Assembly (NCBI GenBank): GCA_964453995.1
Contig: CAYVQC010000008.1
Location: forward strand, 33,710-97,709
Length of the DNA stretch: 64,000 nt
Reading direction: 5' to 3'
DNA from: SKVR01 sp964453995
GTDB lineage: Bacteria > Bacteroidota > Bacteroidia > Bacteroidales > UBA7960
Shown: one piece after another, positions 18,292-27,264 of the stretch
Layout: every line of letters starts with the position of its first letter
How positions within the stretch are numbered: the stretch's first letter is position 1
Program-made: the position numbers and the translations under genes
Notes under the pieces: model-generated
What the model was told of the DNA's origin: nothing
Seen by the model: only the letters and a program-made list of their open reading frames with translations
The model's database searches: none

Positions 18292-20025
18292 TTATTTCTG
18301 CTTCAACGCCCCTGACCTTTTCCTGATAATCGCCTGTGAGATCATGTATAGAAGCAGCAATATCAAAAGAAACAACGCAAGCCTGCCCAGGAAGTCGCCG
18401 CTTCTTACATAAAAGGTAATTTTATCGTTTTTGGGAATCTGCTCCCTTAGCACATCCGCTTCCCACCATTGGGTTTGTTGGTAGAATCTTCCCATGGGAT
18501 CAATGAAACCCGAGATTCCTGTTTTTGCTGCACGGGCAATGCTTCTGCGGGTTTCAATGGCTCTAAGCCGGGCATATTGATTATGCTGCCGGTAGCCCGG
18601 CGTATCGCGCCACCAACCATCGTTGGTAACAATAAAGATGAGCTCTGCACCTTTAATCACATAGCGATTCAGGTATTCTCCATAAATGGATTCGTAACAG
18701 ATCACCGGTGCCACCCGGGTACCATCCATACCGGTAAACACTTCACGATCATTCTGCACACCCATACTGCCTGCTGTTCCGCCAAAGTACTCTACCAGTT
18801 TTCCCACAGGTTTCAACAGGCGGGCAAAAGGCATTCGTTCAATGCCAGGAACCAGCTTCGATTTAAAATAAGTATCCATAGTGCCATCTGAATCAAGGTA
18901 CAAAGCGGCATTGTAAGCATCATACCAAGAATCACTGTTTCTGAACTGACGGGCGGTGGCCGAAGGTGTTTCATCATGTTCATATTGCCGATACATCATA
19001 GAACCAATGACCCAGGCCAGCGAGTCATGCTTTTGCACATGTTCACTCAGGGCATTATAGCCATAGTGAGACTCAGGCCGGTTGAGCCAGAAAGTGCCGG
19101 GCAACGAGGCTTCAGGAGCAACCACAAATCGTGTGGAAGGGGTAATCTTATCATCGGCAAGCAGAATAAGGGAATCGGACCATTGCTTTACCTGGTCTTC
19201 ACCCCTGGGGTCGAGATAGGGGTCGCGTCCGGGTTGTACAATTACTACTTCGGTGGTTTCTTCGGGCATGTCATAACGATTCCAGATGACCAGCGAGATG
19301 ACAGGAGGAACCACCAGGAAAAAGAATGTTGCAAGGCCGGTAAAAGCTCTCCTTTTGATCAGCTGAAACTGTTGTACATTTTTCAGGTATATTTCCATTT
19401 GCTTCTTCTGCTTAGCCTCTTCACCCTCACCGCTGGCTATGTTTCTTTGTACCGTAATGGTTTCCAGCGGTTGCCGGTATGCCCGGTACAATGCATAAAA
19501 ACAGATATTCATGATAATGATCCAGGTGGTACCGCCCAGGGTGCCGGTATATTCATACCACTGCACCCAACGTGGCATGGTGGCAAAAACATTTCCCAGA
19601 TTCAGCCAGCTCCAGCTCAGATCCCAGTCGAGGTGTAAAAATTCAAAACTAAGCCAGAAAATGACCAGCGACACGACTCCCTGATTTCCCGGAAGAATGC
19701 GGCGGGCAAGATGCATCAGGTAGAAAGGGATTGCCATAAACAACGAATTTAGAAAAACCGCCATCAGCACTCCCGGAAATGAAGCAAAGAAAATCCACCA
19801 CGTGGTAAGTCCGTTGAAAACAGCAAAGGCCAGCCATGCATAAAACAAAACGGAATAACGATGATAATCCTCCTGGTGTGTTTTGATGTGTTCCTCTACA
19901 ATCAACAAGGGAATGAATGCCACGAATATGAGCAGAGGAACTCCTCCTGAGGGCCAGCTAAGCGCAAAAAGCACTCCGCTAAGAAGGCTTAACAATAACA
20001 AACGGTTCTTTCTGAAAAAATGCAT
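18292..20025 (-). CDS. lnt: apolipoprotein N-acyltransferase
   Basis: I start at ATG 20025, 26 codons inside the longest frame, which removes an overlap with the upstream esterase gene and gives the usual short N-terminus before the first membrane helix. Several membrane helices are followed by a periplasmic nitrilase-like domain carrying the Glu-Lys-Cys triad: APEASLPG, YFKSKLVPGIERMPF and PVICYESIYG. A last helix lies near the C-terminus. It adds the third acyl chain to lipoproteins in the inner membrane, which suits the many lipoproteins here. A charged insertion (about residues 200-230, GEGEEAKQKKQ) separates the membrane and catalytic parts. Confidence 0.94.
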   Translation of the reverse strand: MHFFRKNRLLLLSLLSGVLFALSWPSGGVPLLIFVAFIPLLIVEEHIKTHQEDYHRYSVLFYAWLAFAVFNGLTTWWIFFASFPGVLMAVFLNSLFMAIPFYLMHLARRILPGNQGVVSLVIFWLSFEFLHLDWDLSWSWLNLGNVFATMPRWVQWYEYTGTLGGTTWIIIMNICFYALYRAYRQPLETITVQRNIASGEGEEAKQKKQMEIYLKNVQQFQLIKRRAFTGLATFFFLVVPPVISLVIWNRYDMPEETTEVVIVQPGRDPYLDPRGEDQVKQWSDSLILLADDKITPSTRFVVAPEASLPGTFWLNRPESHYGYNALSEHVQKHDSLAWVIGSMMYRQYEHDETPSATARQFRNSDSWYDAYNAALYLDSDGTMDTYFKSKLVPGIERMPFARLLKPVGKLVEYFGGTAGSMGVQNDREVFTGMDGTRVAPVICYESIYGEYLNRYVIKGAELIFIVTNDGWWRDTPGYRQHNQYARLRAIETRRSIARAAKTGISGFIDPMGRFYQQTQWWEADVLREQIPKNDKITFYVRSGDFLGRLALFLLILLLLYMISQAIIRKRSGALKQK

Positions 20026-20092
20026 ATATGGTAAAATGTAACAATGACTAAATCTCATCCCTGAGTCCGATGGCGAGAAGACCAGCCGAGAA

Positions 20093-21409
20093 TCACTCAT
20101 CAAGGATCATCAACAGTTTTTCCGCCCATAGCTTATACCCTTCGCCGTTGAGGTGTATCCCGTCTGTGGTAAGTGATCTATCCAACCTGCCAAAAGCATC
20201 GGTAAACAATGCGTGCAGATCGACCCATGTAACGTCATATCTTTCGGCAAGTCTGCTTAAACGCTCATTGGACCTGGTAATAATTGTATGGCGGTTTTTG
20301 AGAACCTCCTTATCATTCGCCACAATTTCATTTACCGGTAATATACTTTGCAGGATGATGCGTGTATCGGGGCTCAACTCCATAACACGGATTATCAGCT
20401 CCTCCATGTATTGTTCTATGTACTCAGGAGTTGCATCATGAAACAGGATGTTGTTTACTCCACCCATTACCACCAGGGTGGAGGGCTTTTGTTCAAGCAT
20501 ATGGGGTAAGCGGTGGATCATTCCGGCAATGTTATCTCCTCCAATTCCCCTGTTAACAATTGTTTTTCCGGGAAGGAGTTCATTCCAGAGCCCATGCTCA
20601 GTAATGCTGTTTCCCAGCATTACAATGGCATTTGGAGGCACAACCACTGATTCGTGTATCTGTTTGCGCCTCTCATAATAGAGGCTGGAATTGTTAACCG
20701 GCTGGGAATGATAATCTGTAGGGTTATCTTCCAGGTAAGGCCTCAACAGGTTGGCCCACAACACATAGCCTTCCCCCATCAGGTGCAACCCATCGTTGGT
20801 ATAGGCACTGCTAAGTTTTCCCTGCTCATCAAGAAAATGGGGATACAGATCAATAAAAGTCTGGTTGAAATCCATAGCAATTTGTTCTATACCGGCATTT
20901 ACCTGCCTGATAAGATGGTCCTTATTCTGGGCCCGGGGGAAATGATCAAATTCATTATTTGTAGGGAGCACGCTTTGCAGATAAATGCGTGTTTGGGGAG
21001 ATGCGGCAAGGATTTTTTCTACAATCAGGCGGTAGTTGTTGAGGATTACCTCAACCGGTGTTTCTTTGGATAGATCGTTGATGCCGATGAGGATAAAGAT
21101 TTTTTCGGGCGCTGAAGCCGTAACTTCATGAATACGGTTCAAGATGCCAAAGGTATTGTCGCCGGAAATGCCCCTGTTTTTCACTTTAGGGTTGTTGAAC
21201 AATTCCTGCCAGTTGCCTCCGTTGGTAATACTATTGCCCAACATAATGATCTCTCCGGGGGTATCAGGCAGCTGCTGAAACAGCGAATAGCGCTGATCAT
21301 AAAAGTAAAACCTGAAGGTAGAATCGACCTGAGCTGTTGCCGGATATAAAAATGACCCCAAAACCATCAGCACCCATAGCACGATAAATGATTTGACTGC
21401 CTGCCTCAT
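20093..21409 (-). CDS. secreted protein with two tandem SGNH/GDSL esterase domains
   Basis: The first in-frame ATG is 21409 (the longer frame uses TTG). A signal peptide ending near PATAQ is followed by two homologous SGNH domains. Domain 1 (about 25-225) has MLGNSITNGG (Ser), RGISGDNTFG (Gly), IGINDL (Asn) and NDGLHLMGEGY (Asp/His). Domain 2 (about 240-438) has MLGNSITEHG, RGIGGDNIAG, GGVNNI and TDGIHLNGEGY. All catalytic blocks look intact in both copies. Such enzymes deacetylate or de-esterify polysaccharides or lipids; the substrate is not known. It lies 67 bases upstream of lnt on the same strand. Confidence 0.9.
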   Translation of the reverse strand: MRQAVKSFIVLWVLMVLGSFLYPATAQVDSTFRFYFYDQRYSLFQQLPDTPGEIIMLGNSITNGGNWQELFNNPKVKNRGISGDNTFGILNRIHEVTASAPEKIFILIGINDLSKETPVEVILNNYRLIVEKILAASPQTRIYLQSVLPTNNEFDHFPRAQNKDHLIRQVNAGIEQIAMDFNQTFIDLYPHFLDEQGKLSSAYTNDGLHLMGEGYVLWANLLRPYLEDNPTDYHSQPVNNSSLYYERRKQIHESVVVPPNAIVMLGNSITEHGLWNELLPGKTIVNRGIGGDNIAGMIHRLPHMLEQKPSTLVVMGGVNNILFHDATPEYIEQYMEELIIRVMELSPDTRIILQSILPVNEIVANDKEVLKNRHTIITRSNERLSRLAERYDVTWVDLHALFTDAFGRLDRSLTTDGIHLNGEGYKLWAEKLLMILDE

Positions 21410-21439
21410 AAACAATGGAATTAGTATTAAAATGCTTTA

Positions 21440-22780
21440 TCAGGCATCATCCTGGTTTCTTTTTCTATTGGGTGAGCGTCTTCTGCGGTTGGGTTTCTCG
21501 TCCTTGTTTTTTTGCTGATCTCCTGTGTTGGGATGAACTGAACCTTCTGCTCTTTTTCTGCGTTTTGGGGAGCCCGGTCTGCGGTGGAACCTCCCTCCTC
21601 CCCGCTTTTTGTCAGGATGCATCTTTTGCCTGGCAGGATCATAGTCAGGCCCTTTGCCCACCTGTTCGGGTAACGCCATTTTAGGAACCTCCATACCAAT
21701 AAGGCGTTCTACACCGGCAAAGCGTCGCTGCTCGTCTTCTCCTATAAAAGTAATCCCTACCCCCTTGCGGGCGGCGCGGGCTGTGCGTCCCACACGGTGC
21801 ACATAATCTTCCGGATCGCCGGGTGCATCGTAGTTGATCACCAGGCTTATGTTATCCACATCAATGCCACGGGCAAGCACATCGGTAGCCACAATTATAC
21901 GCAGCTGCCTGTTTTTAAAATCGCGCAGGTATTCAGCTCTTACATGCTGCTCAAGATCGGAGTGGAAAGACCGCACATCATGCTTATGCATTTTAAGGAT
22001 TTCACCGATTTGCTTTACCTTGCTTTTGGTGGATGCAAAGATCAGGATAGAATCATACTCCTTGTTTTCGAGGATAGAGAGCAAAAGTTCGTTTTTCTGA
22101 TTATTGTAAACCACATAGGCCTGCTGAGCAACCCCTTCCGCAGGCTTCGAGAGAGAGAGGTTGATCTTTAAAGGATTGCGAAGTATTTTGTCTGCAAGGA
22201 TTTCAATCTTGGGTGGCATGGTAGCGCTAAAGAGGAGGGTTTGCCGGTTTTGTGGCAAATAACTGATGATGCGCATAATATCATCAAAGAAACCCATATC
22301 GAGCATTCTGTCGGCCTCATCAAGCACCAGGTGGCGAAGGCTGGAAAAGTCGATCTTTCCCATGGTCAGCATAGCGATGAGCCTTCCGGGGGTTGCCACA
22401 ACAATGTCGGTTCCCAATACAAGGCTTTTTTTCTGTGCTTCCCAGCTTATGCCGTCTCCCCCTCCATATACGGCCATTGAGCTAACCTGCACAAAGTATC
22501 CAAGACCTTCTATTTGCTGGTCTATTTGCATAGCCAACTCACGGGTGGGCACGATGACCAGCGTATTTAGTCCTGCTGTTTTCTCCTGGATGATCTTATG
22601 CAAAACAGGCAAAATAAAGGCTGCAGTTTTTCCGGTACCGGTTTGGGCACAAGCCAGCAAATCGCGGTTCTGAAGGATCATGGGGATGGTTTGCTCCTGA
22701 ACAGGAGTAGCTTTCTTAAAGCCCATGGCATCGAGTCCTTCCATCAATGCCTCATTCAATTGTAAATCTGAGAATAACAA
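21440..22780 (-). CDS. rhlE: DEAD-box RNA helicase, RhlE type
   Basis: The 446-residue protein contains the Q motif (FSDLQLNEAL... TPVQEQTIP), AQTGTGKT (motif I), DEADRMLDMGF (II), SATMP (III), ARGIDVDN (V) and HRVGRTARA (VI). A basic, Arg/Lys/Gly-rich tail from about residue 375 is typical of RhlE proteins and probably binds RNA. It likely assists ribosome assembly or RNA decay. The start is a TTG at 22780: the Q-motif Phe lies only two residues in, an in-frame stop is just upstream, and no ATG precedes the motif. Confidence 0.94.
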   Translation of the reverse strand: MLFSDLQLNEALMEGLDAMGFKKATPVQEQTIPMILQNRDLLACAQTGTGKTAAFILPVLHKIIQEKTAGLNTLVIVPTRELAMQIDQQIEGLGYFVQVSSMAVYGGGDGISWEAQKKSLVLGTDIVVATPGRLIAMLTMGKIDFSSLRHLVLDEADRMLDMGFFDDIMRIISYLPQNRQTLLFSATMPPKIEILADKILRNPLKINLSLSKPAEGVAQQAYVVYNNQKNELLLSILENKEYDSILIFASTKSKVKQIGEILKMHKHDVRSFHSDLEQHVRAEYLRDFKNRQLRIIVATDVLARGIDVDNISLVINYDAPGDPEDYVHRVGRTARAARKGVGITFIGEDEQRRFAGVERLIGMEVPKMALPEQVGKGPDYDPARQKMHPDKKRGGGRFHRRPGSPKRRKRAEGSVHPNTGDQQKNKDEKPNRRRRSPNRKRNQDDA

Positions 22781-22820
22781 AGTAGAGTGAATTTAAATGT
22801 GGTAAGCGTTTTCGGCTTTG

Positions 22821-22828
22821 CAAAGATA
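22821..22828 (-). promoter_or_regulatory. candidate -7 element for rhlE
   Basis: On the minus strand this reads TATCTTTG (TAnnTTTG). It lies about 40 bases upstream of the TTG start. No correctly spaced -33 TTG was found. Confidence 0.35.
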
Positions 22829-23029
22829 AAAAAATATATGTGGCCGGCTTTAAAACAATTACAGAGGAATTGCTGCCATAACGCAATTCATTATCGGTAT
22901 TGCACAAGCTACCCTTACTTTAGAACAGCACTACTTCTTACAAACTGATGTTGGCGATTTGATTGTAACGAAAACATAAAAAGAGAGTCTAATGCCATTA
23001 AAACCCTAACTTTAAAGAATTCAACAACT

Positions 23030-23482
23030 ATGGAAAACAAAAAACAAAATCTTGCAATAGGTCTTATTATGCTGCTGGGTGTGCTGGTGGGCCTGCCCGT
23101 AATGGGATCAGAAAAAGAGAAAGAAGCGGTGGTAAACGTTGTAACCTCAGCCTACGTAGAGGGCTTTCAAAACCTTGGGGGTAAAGAAATGATGGAAGCC
23201 GGTTTTCATCCTACCTTCGTAATGGTTCTTAACCGCGGCGGGCAGCTCAGTGAATTGCCACTGGCACGCATGATCGGGATTGTGGAGCAACGGCTGGCAA
23301 ACCCCGATTACCAACATGTGCCGGTTGAAGCAAAGATTCTCGATGTGGATGTTACCGGAAATGCCGCCATGGTAAAACTGGAATTGTATCGTGAAGGAAA
23401 GTTGCTTTTTACCGACTACCTTGGCCTTTACAAATTTGAGAATGGCTGGAAAATCTTCAACAAACTCTACAACCAGCATTAG
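23030..23482 (+). CDS. secreted NTF2-like protein (Lumazine_bd_2 type)
   Basis: The 150-residue protein begins with a signal peptide (basic MENKKQN, then a hydrophobic stretch to about residue 26). The mature part resembles the NTF2-fold family annotated as putative lumazine-binding (VVNVVTSAYVEGFQNLGG, then FHPTFVMV, and a C-terminal GLYKFENGWKIFNKLY strand). Proteins of this fold bind small ligands or act as enzymes, and no catalytic residues can be assigned. It is followed by pnuC after 73 bases on the same strand. Confidence 0.75.
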   Translation: MENKKQNLAIGLIMLLGVLVGLPVMGSEKEKEAVVNVVTSAYVEGFQNLGGKEMMEAGFHPTFVMVLNRGGQLSELPLARMIGIVEQRLANPDYQHVPVEAKILDVDVTGNAAMVKLELYREGKLLFTDYLGLYKFENGWKIFNKLYNQH

Positions 23483-23520
23483 AACTCATCAAACCTTAGC
23501 TGATTTGGGGAGATTTCTTT

Positions 23521-23528
23521 TACCTTTG
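23521..23528 (+). promoter_or_regulatory. candidate -7 element for pnuC
   Basis: TACCTTTG is a perfect TAnnTTTG, 27 bases before the pnuC ATG. The nearest TTTG upstream (23504-23507) is 13 bases away, shorter than the usual spacing. Confidence 0.4.
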
Positions 23529-23555
23529 CACCGGTTTTAAAATTCCCCGTTCAGT

Positions 23556-24242
23556 ATGATCTTAAGCACCTTTTTCGATATTTTCTGGCACAATGTTCTG
23601 CAAACTTCATGGCTGGAAATCATAGCTGTTATATTTGGTCTGGCCAGCGTTTGGTACGCACGCCAGGCCAATATCCTGGTTTATCCTACCGGAATCGTAT
23701 CGGTTGTCATTTATGTGTATATCCTTATAGAACCCAAACTTTATGCTGATGTGGGTATCAACTTTTTTTATTTCCTGATGAGTGTTTATGGTTGGTATAT
23801 GTGGACACGCAAAGGACCGAACAAAAAAGTGATCCCCATAAGATGGAACACCCCCCTTCAACAGGTTTTGGGTATAGCGGCCGTAATAGTTTTTTTCTTT
23901 GTAATCCTGGGATTGATCTGGATCTTTAAACGAAACGACCATGAATACCTGGCCGAATATGTTTATTTTGAACCCTTGAAGCTGGTCTATGTAGACTCCT
24001 TTACCACTGCCATTTTCCTGGTAGGTATGCTGTTCATGGCTCTGAAAAGAATAGAGAACTGGATCTACTGGATCATTGGAGACCTGATCTCTGTTCCGCT
24101 TTATTTCAACAAGGGGTACGTTTTTACCAGTTTTCAGTATTTTGTATTCCTGATCCTGGCTATTTCAGGCCTGATTGTATGGATAAAGAAATGGGAAAAG
24201 GACCAGAGAAAGGAACCGGTTACCCTGCTTAGTCAAAGGTAA
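23556..24242 (+). CDS. pnuC: PnuC-type vitamin (nicotinamide riboside) transporter
   Basis: The 228-residue membrane protein has about seven hydrophobic segments and PnuC family signatures: WLEIIAVIFGLASVWYARQ in the first half, a YGWYMW segment near residue 88 and a second-half motif around RIENWIYWIIGDLISVPLY. PnuC proteins move nicotinamide riboside, or in some lineages thiamine or riboflavin, across the inner membrane by facilitated diffusion. The cargo here is not decided: there is no adjacent kinase and I recognise no riboswitch. A candidate -7 box precedes it. Confidence 0.9.
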   Translation: MILSTFFDIFWHNVLQTSWLEIIAVIFGLASVWYARQANILVYPTGIVSVVIYVYILIEPKLYADVGINFFYFLMSVYGWYMWTRKGPNKKVIPIRWNTPLQQVLGIAAVIVFFFVILGLIWIFKRNDHEYLAEYVYFEPLKLVYVDSFTTAIFLVGMLFMALKRIENWIYWIIGDLISVPLYFNKGYVFTSFQYFVFLILAISGLIVWIKKWEKDQRKEPVTLLSQR

Positions 24243-24246
24243 CCGG
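24216..24246 (+). terminator. weak hairpin at the pnuC stop codon
   Basis: CCGGTTACC (24216-24224) pairs perfectly with GGTAACCGG (24238-24246) around a 13-base loop. The stop codon of pnuC lies in the right arm. No T-run follows, so its role in termination is uncertain. Confidence 0.35.
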
Positions 24247-24328
24247 CCGATTTATCACATCCGGAAATAAAGACAAGTTGCGCGAAGGATTTTCCGATAA
24301 TTTTTGCTTGATCTCCGTATCAGGATAC

Positions 24329-25039
24329 TCAGGCAATATTGGTAAACACTGCCTGGATATCATCATCATCCTCGATTTTATCAAGCAGCTTATCGATTTC
24401 ATCCAGTTGATCTTCGGTGTATTCCACCGGTGTGTTGGGAATACGTTGCAAATTAGCCTTGGTTATATCAATTCCCTTTTCTTCCAGTGCCTGGTTAAGA
24501 GAGCCAAAATCTTTATAATCAGCATAGGCATAGGCAACCCCCTCGTTTACTACTATTTCTTCAAGGCCTGCATCGATGAGTTCCAGTTCCAGTTCTTCCA
24601 CATCCATTCCTTCTTTGAGTTCAAACTGAAAAACCGCTTTGCGCGAAAACATAAAGTCAAGAGAGCCGGTAGGTACCAATCCACCACCAGCTTTGTTGAA
24701 GTATGATTTGATGTTGGCAATGGTACGTGTAGGATTGTCGGTGGCACATTCAACAACTACCAGCACGCCATGAGGCCCTTTCCCTTCATAAACTATTTCT
24801 GTAAAACTCTCAGCATCTTTGCCTGCCGCTCTTTTGATGGCTGCCTCAATATTATCCTTGGGCATATTCTGTGCCTTGGCGTTCTGTATGGCGGTACGTA
24901 GCCTTCCGTTCAGATCGGGATCCGCTCCTCCTTCTTTTGCAGCTAAGGTAATGGCTTTGGCAAGCCGGGGAAATACTTTCGACATTTTGTCCCAGCGTTT
25001 CTCCTTGGCTGCCCTGCGATATTCAAATGCTCTTCCCAT
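24329..25039 (-). CDS. yebC: YebC/PmpR-family regulator or translation factor
   Basis: The 236-residue protein carries the highly conserved N-terminus MGRAFEYRRAAKEKRW, the KEGGADPDLNGRLRTAI segment, AQNMPKDNIEAAIKRA, and the EIVYEGKGPHGV segment near residue 83. The family was described as DNA-binding regulators (PmpR), and some members act on ribosomes to relieve proline-rich stalls. Which role applies here cannot be told. The C-terminus is acidic. It is a single gene, convergent with pnuC. Confidence 0.93.
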   Translation of the reverse strand: MGRAFEYRRAAKEKRWDKMSKVFPRLAKAITLAAKEGGADPDLNGRLRTAIQNAKAQNMPKDNIEAAIKRAAGKDAESFTEIVYEGKGPHGVLVVVECATDNPTRTIANIKSYFNKAGGGLVPTGSLDFMFSRKAVFQFELKEGMDVEELELELIDAGLEEIVVNEGVAYAYADYKDFGSLNQALEEKGIDITKANLQRIPNTPVEYTEDQLDEIDKLLDKIEDDDDIQAVFTNIA

Positions 25040-25347
25040 AATATGTAGTTCTTACTTTAGTATATGTCGTCTTGGGTAAATTATCTTATCAAATAAAAAG
25101 TTATTTCTGCTCCGGGAACAAAAAAACCCACAGCTCTGCAAGCGCAAAAGTAAAAAATAATAAGGAAAACAATTGCGGCAGGTCAGTAAAAAACACAAAG
25201 TAGGAAACACCTGCGGCATGTATGTTTTCACCTGCGGGTTGCCATCAGGCAACAGTCATGCAGGTAATTAATGCACATTAAAGGGATGCAAAGGCGGGTT
25301 TCACCGGACAGCAGAAGCCTGGCAGGTTGGGAAATGGCACAGCAGGA
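25040..25347. other. intergenic region between yebC and the DsbA-family gene
   Basis: This 308-base spacer lies between two minus-strand genes. It contains a direct repeat CACCTGCGG (around 25208 and 25230) and AT-rich stretches. I see no RNA gene, no convincing ORF and no strong terminator. Confidence 0.5.
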
Positions 25348-26016
25348 TTAACTTTTAAGTGCTTGATCCAGGGCTTGTGACAGTGTGTTGTAATCACAAA
25401 ATCCCCTGGTAAGGATATGCATTTTTTCACCTTTGCGCAAAACTACTGAGGGGAATCCGTTTACCCCCATCCCCTTTATCATGCGAAACTCATTGTCGAT
25501 GATCCTGGCAATTTCATCTGACTCCATTCTTTGTACAAATTTTTCAGGATCGAGCCCAAATTCATCAGCAAGGGTATGCCAGGTTTGTGGTTCATCCATC
25601 CGCATGCCCTCATAATAGAATGCCTGCTGTATCCTTGCTGCAAATTCAACACATTCACCGCGTTTTTCAATCCTGAAAACGGCCATAGCCTTTGCCGGAG
25701 GGATAGAGGTAAGAAGCACATCTTCCCTGTCGAGCAACCCATTGAGAAATTCTTTTCCGAACTTTACTCCCGTCGTAATTTCCACCTGCGGATAAGCATG
25801 CCTGATAAAATCAGCCATCTGGCAGATGGGTGTAATCTCTTCTCCCCTGACCATCCCCCCTGAAAGTACAAGGAATGAAACCTTATTGCCATAGGCCTCT
25901 TTCAGCTTTTTTATTACATCATTGAAGCCAAAGCACCAGCCACACAAGGCATCATAAACATACAGAACTTCGGGCTCCTCCTTATCATAGTGGGCTCTGC
26001 CATTAACTTTTGCCAT
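25348..26016 (-). CDS. DsbA-family thiol oxidoreductase (FrnE-like, cytoplasmic)
   Basis: The 222-residue protein has a thioredoxin-fold beginning VLYVYDALCGWCFG with a CGWC active site near residues 25-28, a long helical insertion and the cis-Pro region GVNGFPSVVLRKGEK near residue 188. There is no signal peptide, so it is probably cytoplasmic like FrnE or 2-hydroxychromene isomerase-like DsbA proteins. The likely role is disulfide exchange or isomerisation under oxidative stress. It is divergent from the MDR gene at 26224. Confidence 0.87.
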   Translation of the reverse strand: MAKVNGRAHYDKEEPEVLYVYDALCGWCFGFNDVIKKLKEAYGNKVSFLVLSGGMVRGEEITPICQMADFIRHAYPQVEITTGVKFGKEFLNGLLDREDVLLTSIPPAKAMAVFRIEKRGECVEFAARIQQAFYYEGMRMDEPQTWHTLADEFGLDPEKFVQRMESDEIARIIDNEFRMIKGMGVNGFPSVVLRKGEKMHILTRGFCDYNTLSQALDQALKS

Positions 26017-26223
26017 AAAACTAAGAAATGTATTGAAAGATTATTAATTACGGGGACTAAAACCGGGGAACGCCTGTTTTCTTCCGTTCGATCATTCCAA
26101 CAAACCACGCAACTTTTTTGTTTAGAATTGGGCATTTCAAAATAACTTCCGTAATTTTATGTAATAGTCTTCTATAAAAAGAAAAGGCAACAGCAGTAAT
26201 TCTTTCATTAAGCACTAAACCCC

Positions 26224-27165
26224 ATGAAGAAAATTGTCTACAAGTCATATGGCTCGCCGGATGTATTACAGGTTGTGGAAGTACCCATACCCGAGCCTGG
26301 TAAAAATCAGGTATTGGTAAAGGTGATTGCCGCAGGGGTAAATCCAATAGATTATAAAAACCGGAATGGAAGCATGAAAATGATCGCTCCGGGAAAATTT
26401 CCAAGAACACCAGGTGCGGAAATATCAGGAATTGTTGAAAAAACCGGGCACGGAGCACAAAAATTCAATCCGGGCGACAACGTGTATGCAATGTTGTCAA
26501 TGGCAGGCGGAGGCTACAGCCAGTATATAGTACTAAAAGAAAACCTCCTTTGCAACATGCCCCACAATATTGGGTTTAGCGAAGCTGCAGCTGCTCCGCT
26601 TGCGGGGCTCACAGCATTACAATCCTTGCGCGATAAGGGGAAAATAAAAAAAGGCATGAACGTATTGGTCAATGGAGCATCAGGAGGCGTAGGTATGTTT
26701 GGAGTACAGATTGCAAAAGCTTATGAATGTACTGTTACTGCTGTTTGTTCCGGTAAAAACATTTCGTTCGTTGAAAGCCTTGGCGCTGATCATTCCATTG
26801 ATTATAAGGAGGAAGACTTTACACAAACCCAGGAAAAATACGACATTGTTTTTGATGCTGTTGCCACTTCAACACCTCGCAAATGCTCACGCATCATAAA
26901 ACCAGGAGGTACCTTCGTTACCACATTACCAGGGCCATCGGTCATGTTGAGGCAAATCACCAACCCCGTACGACCTCGAAAAACGTACGGAATTCTTACC
27001 CAACCCAATGGGGATGACCTCAAGATTTTGGCAGGGTTGATTGAAAAAAACAAATTTAAAATATACCTTGACCAGGTTTACACCATCGATGAAGCTCCCA
27101 AGGCCCATCAGTACATTGAAACAAGAAGGGTAAGAGGAAAACTTGTTATCAAAATGGTTCAATAA
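26224..27165 (+). CDS. zinc-independent MDR oxidoreductase (quinone-reductase-like)
   Basis: The 313-residue protein is a medium-chain dehydrogenase/reductase: a GroES-like N-terminal domain (AAGVNPIDYKNRNG, TPGAEISGIVE), then the nucleotide-binding motif VLVNGASGGVGMFGVQIAK near residue 145. The zinc-ligand pattern of alcohol dehydrogenases is absent, which places it with NAD(P)H:quinone reductases and enoyl reductases. It probably reduces quinones or reactive enals. It is a single-gene unit divergent from the DsbA-family gene, which may hint at a shared redox-stress role. Confidence 0.88.
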   Translation: MKKIVYKSYGSPDVLQVVEVPIPEPGKNQVLVKVIAAGVNPIDYKNRNGSMKMIAPGKFPRTPGAEISGIVEKTGHGAQKFNPGDNVYAMLSMAGGGYSQYIVLKENLLCNMPHNIGFSEAAAAPLAGLTALQSLRDKGKIKKGMNVLVNGASGGVGMFGVQIAKAYECTVTAVCSGKNISFVESLGADHSIDYKEEDFTQTQEKYDIVFDAVATSTPRKCSRIIKPGGTFVTTLPGPSVMLRQITNPVRPRKTYGILTQPNGDDLKILAGLIEKNKFKIYLDQVYTIDEAPKAHQYIETRRVRGKLVIKMVQ

Positions 27166-27264
27166 TCAGCTGTAATATTATGTTTTCTCTATAAATGGCA
27201 TTAAATTTGACAAACCATTGACCCAACAGCAAAATCATTTCATTTATCTCATAAATATTATATT

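Noticed and set aside
23586..23591. TGGCAC as a sigma-54 promoter
   Set aside because: It lies inside the pnuC coding sequence and the -12 TGCA is at the wrong spacing.
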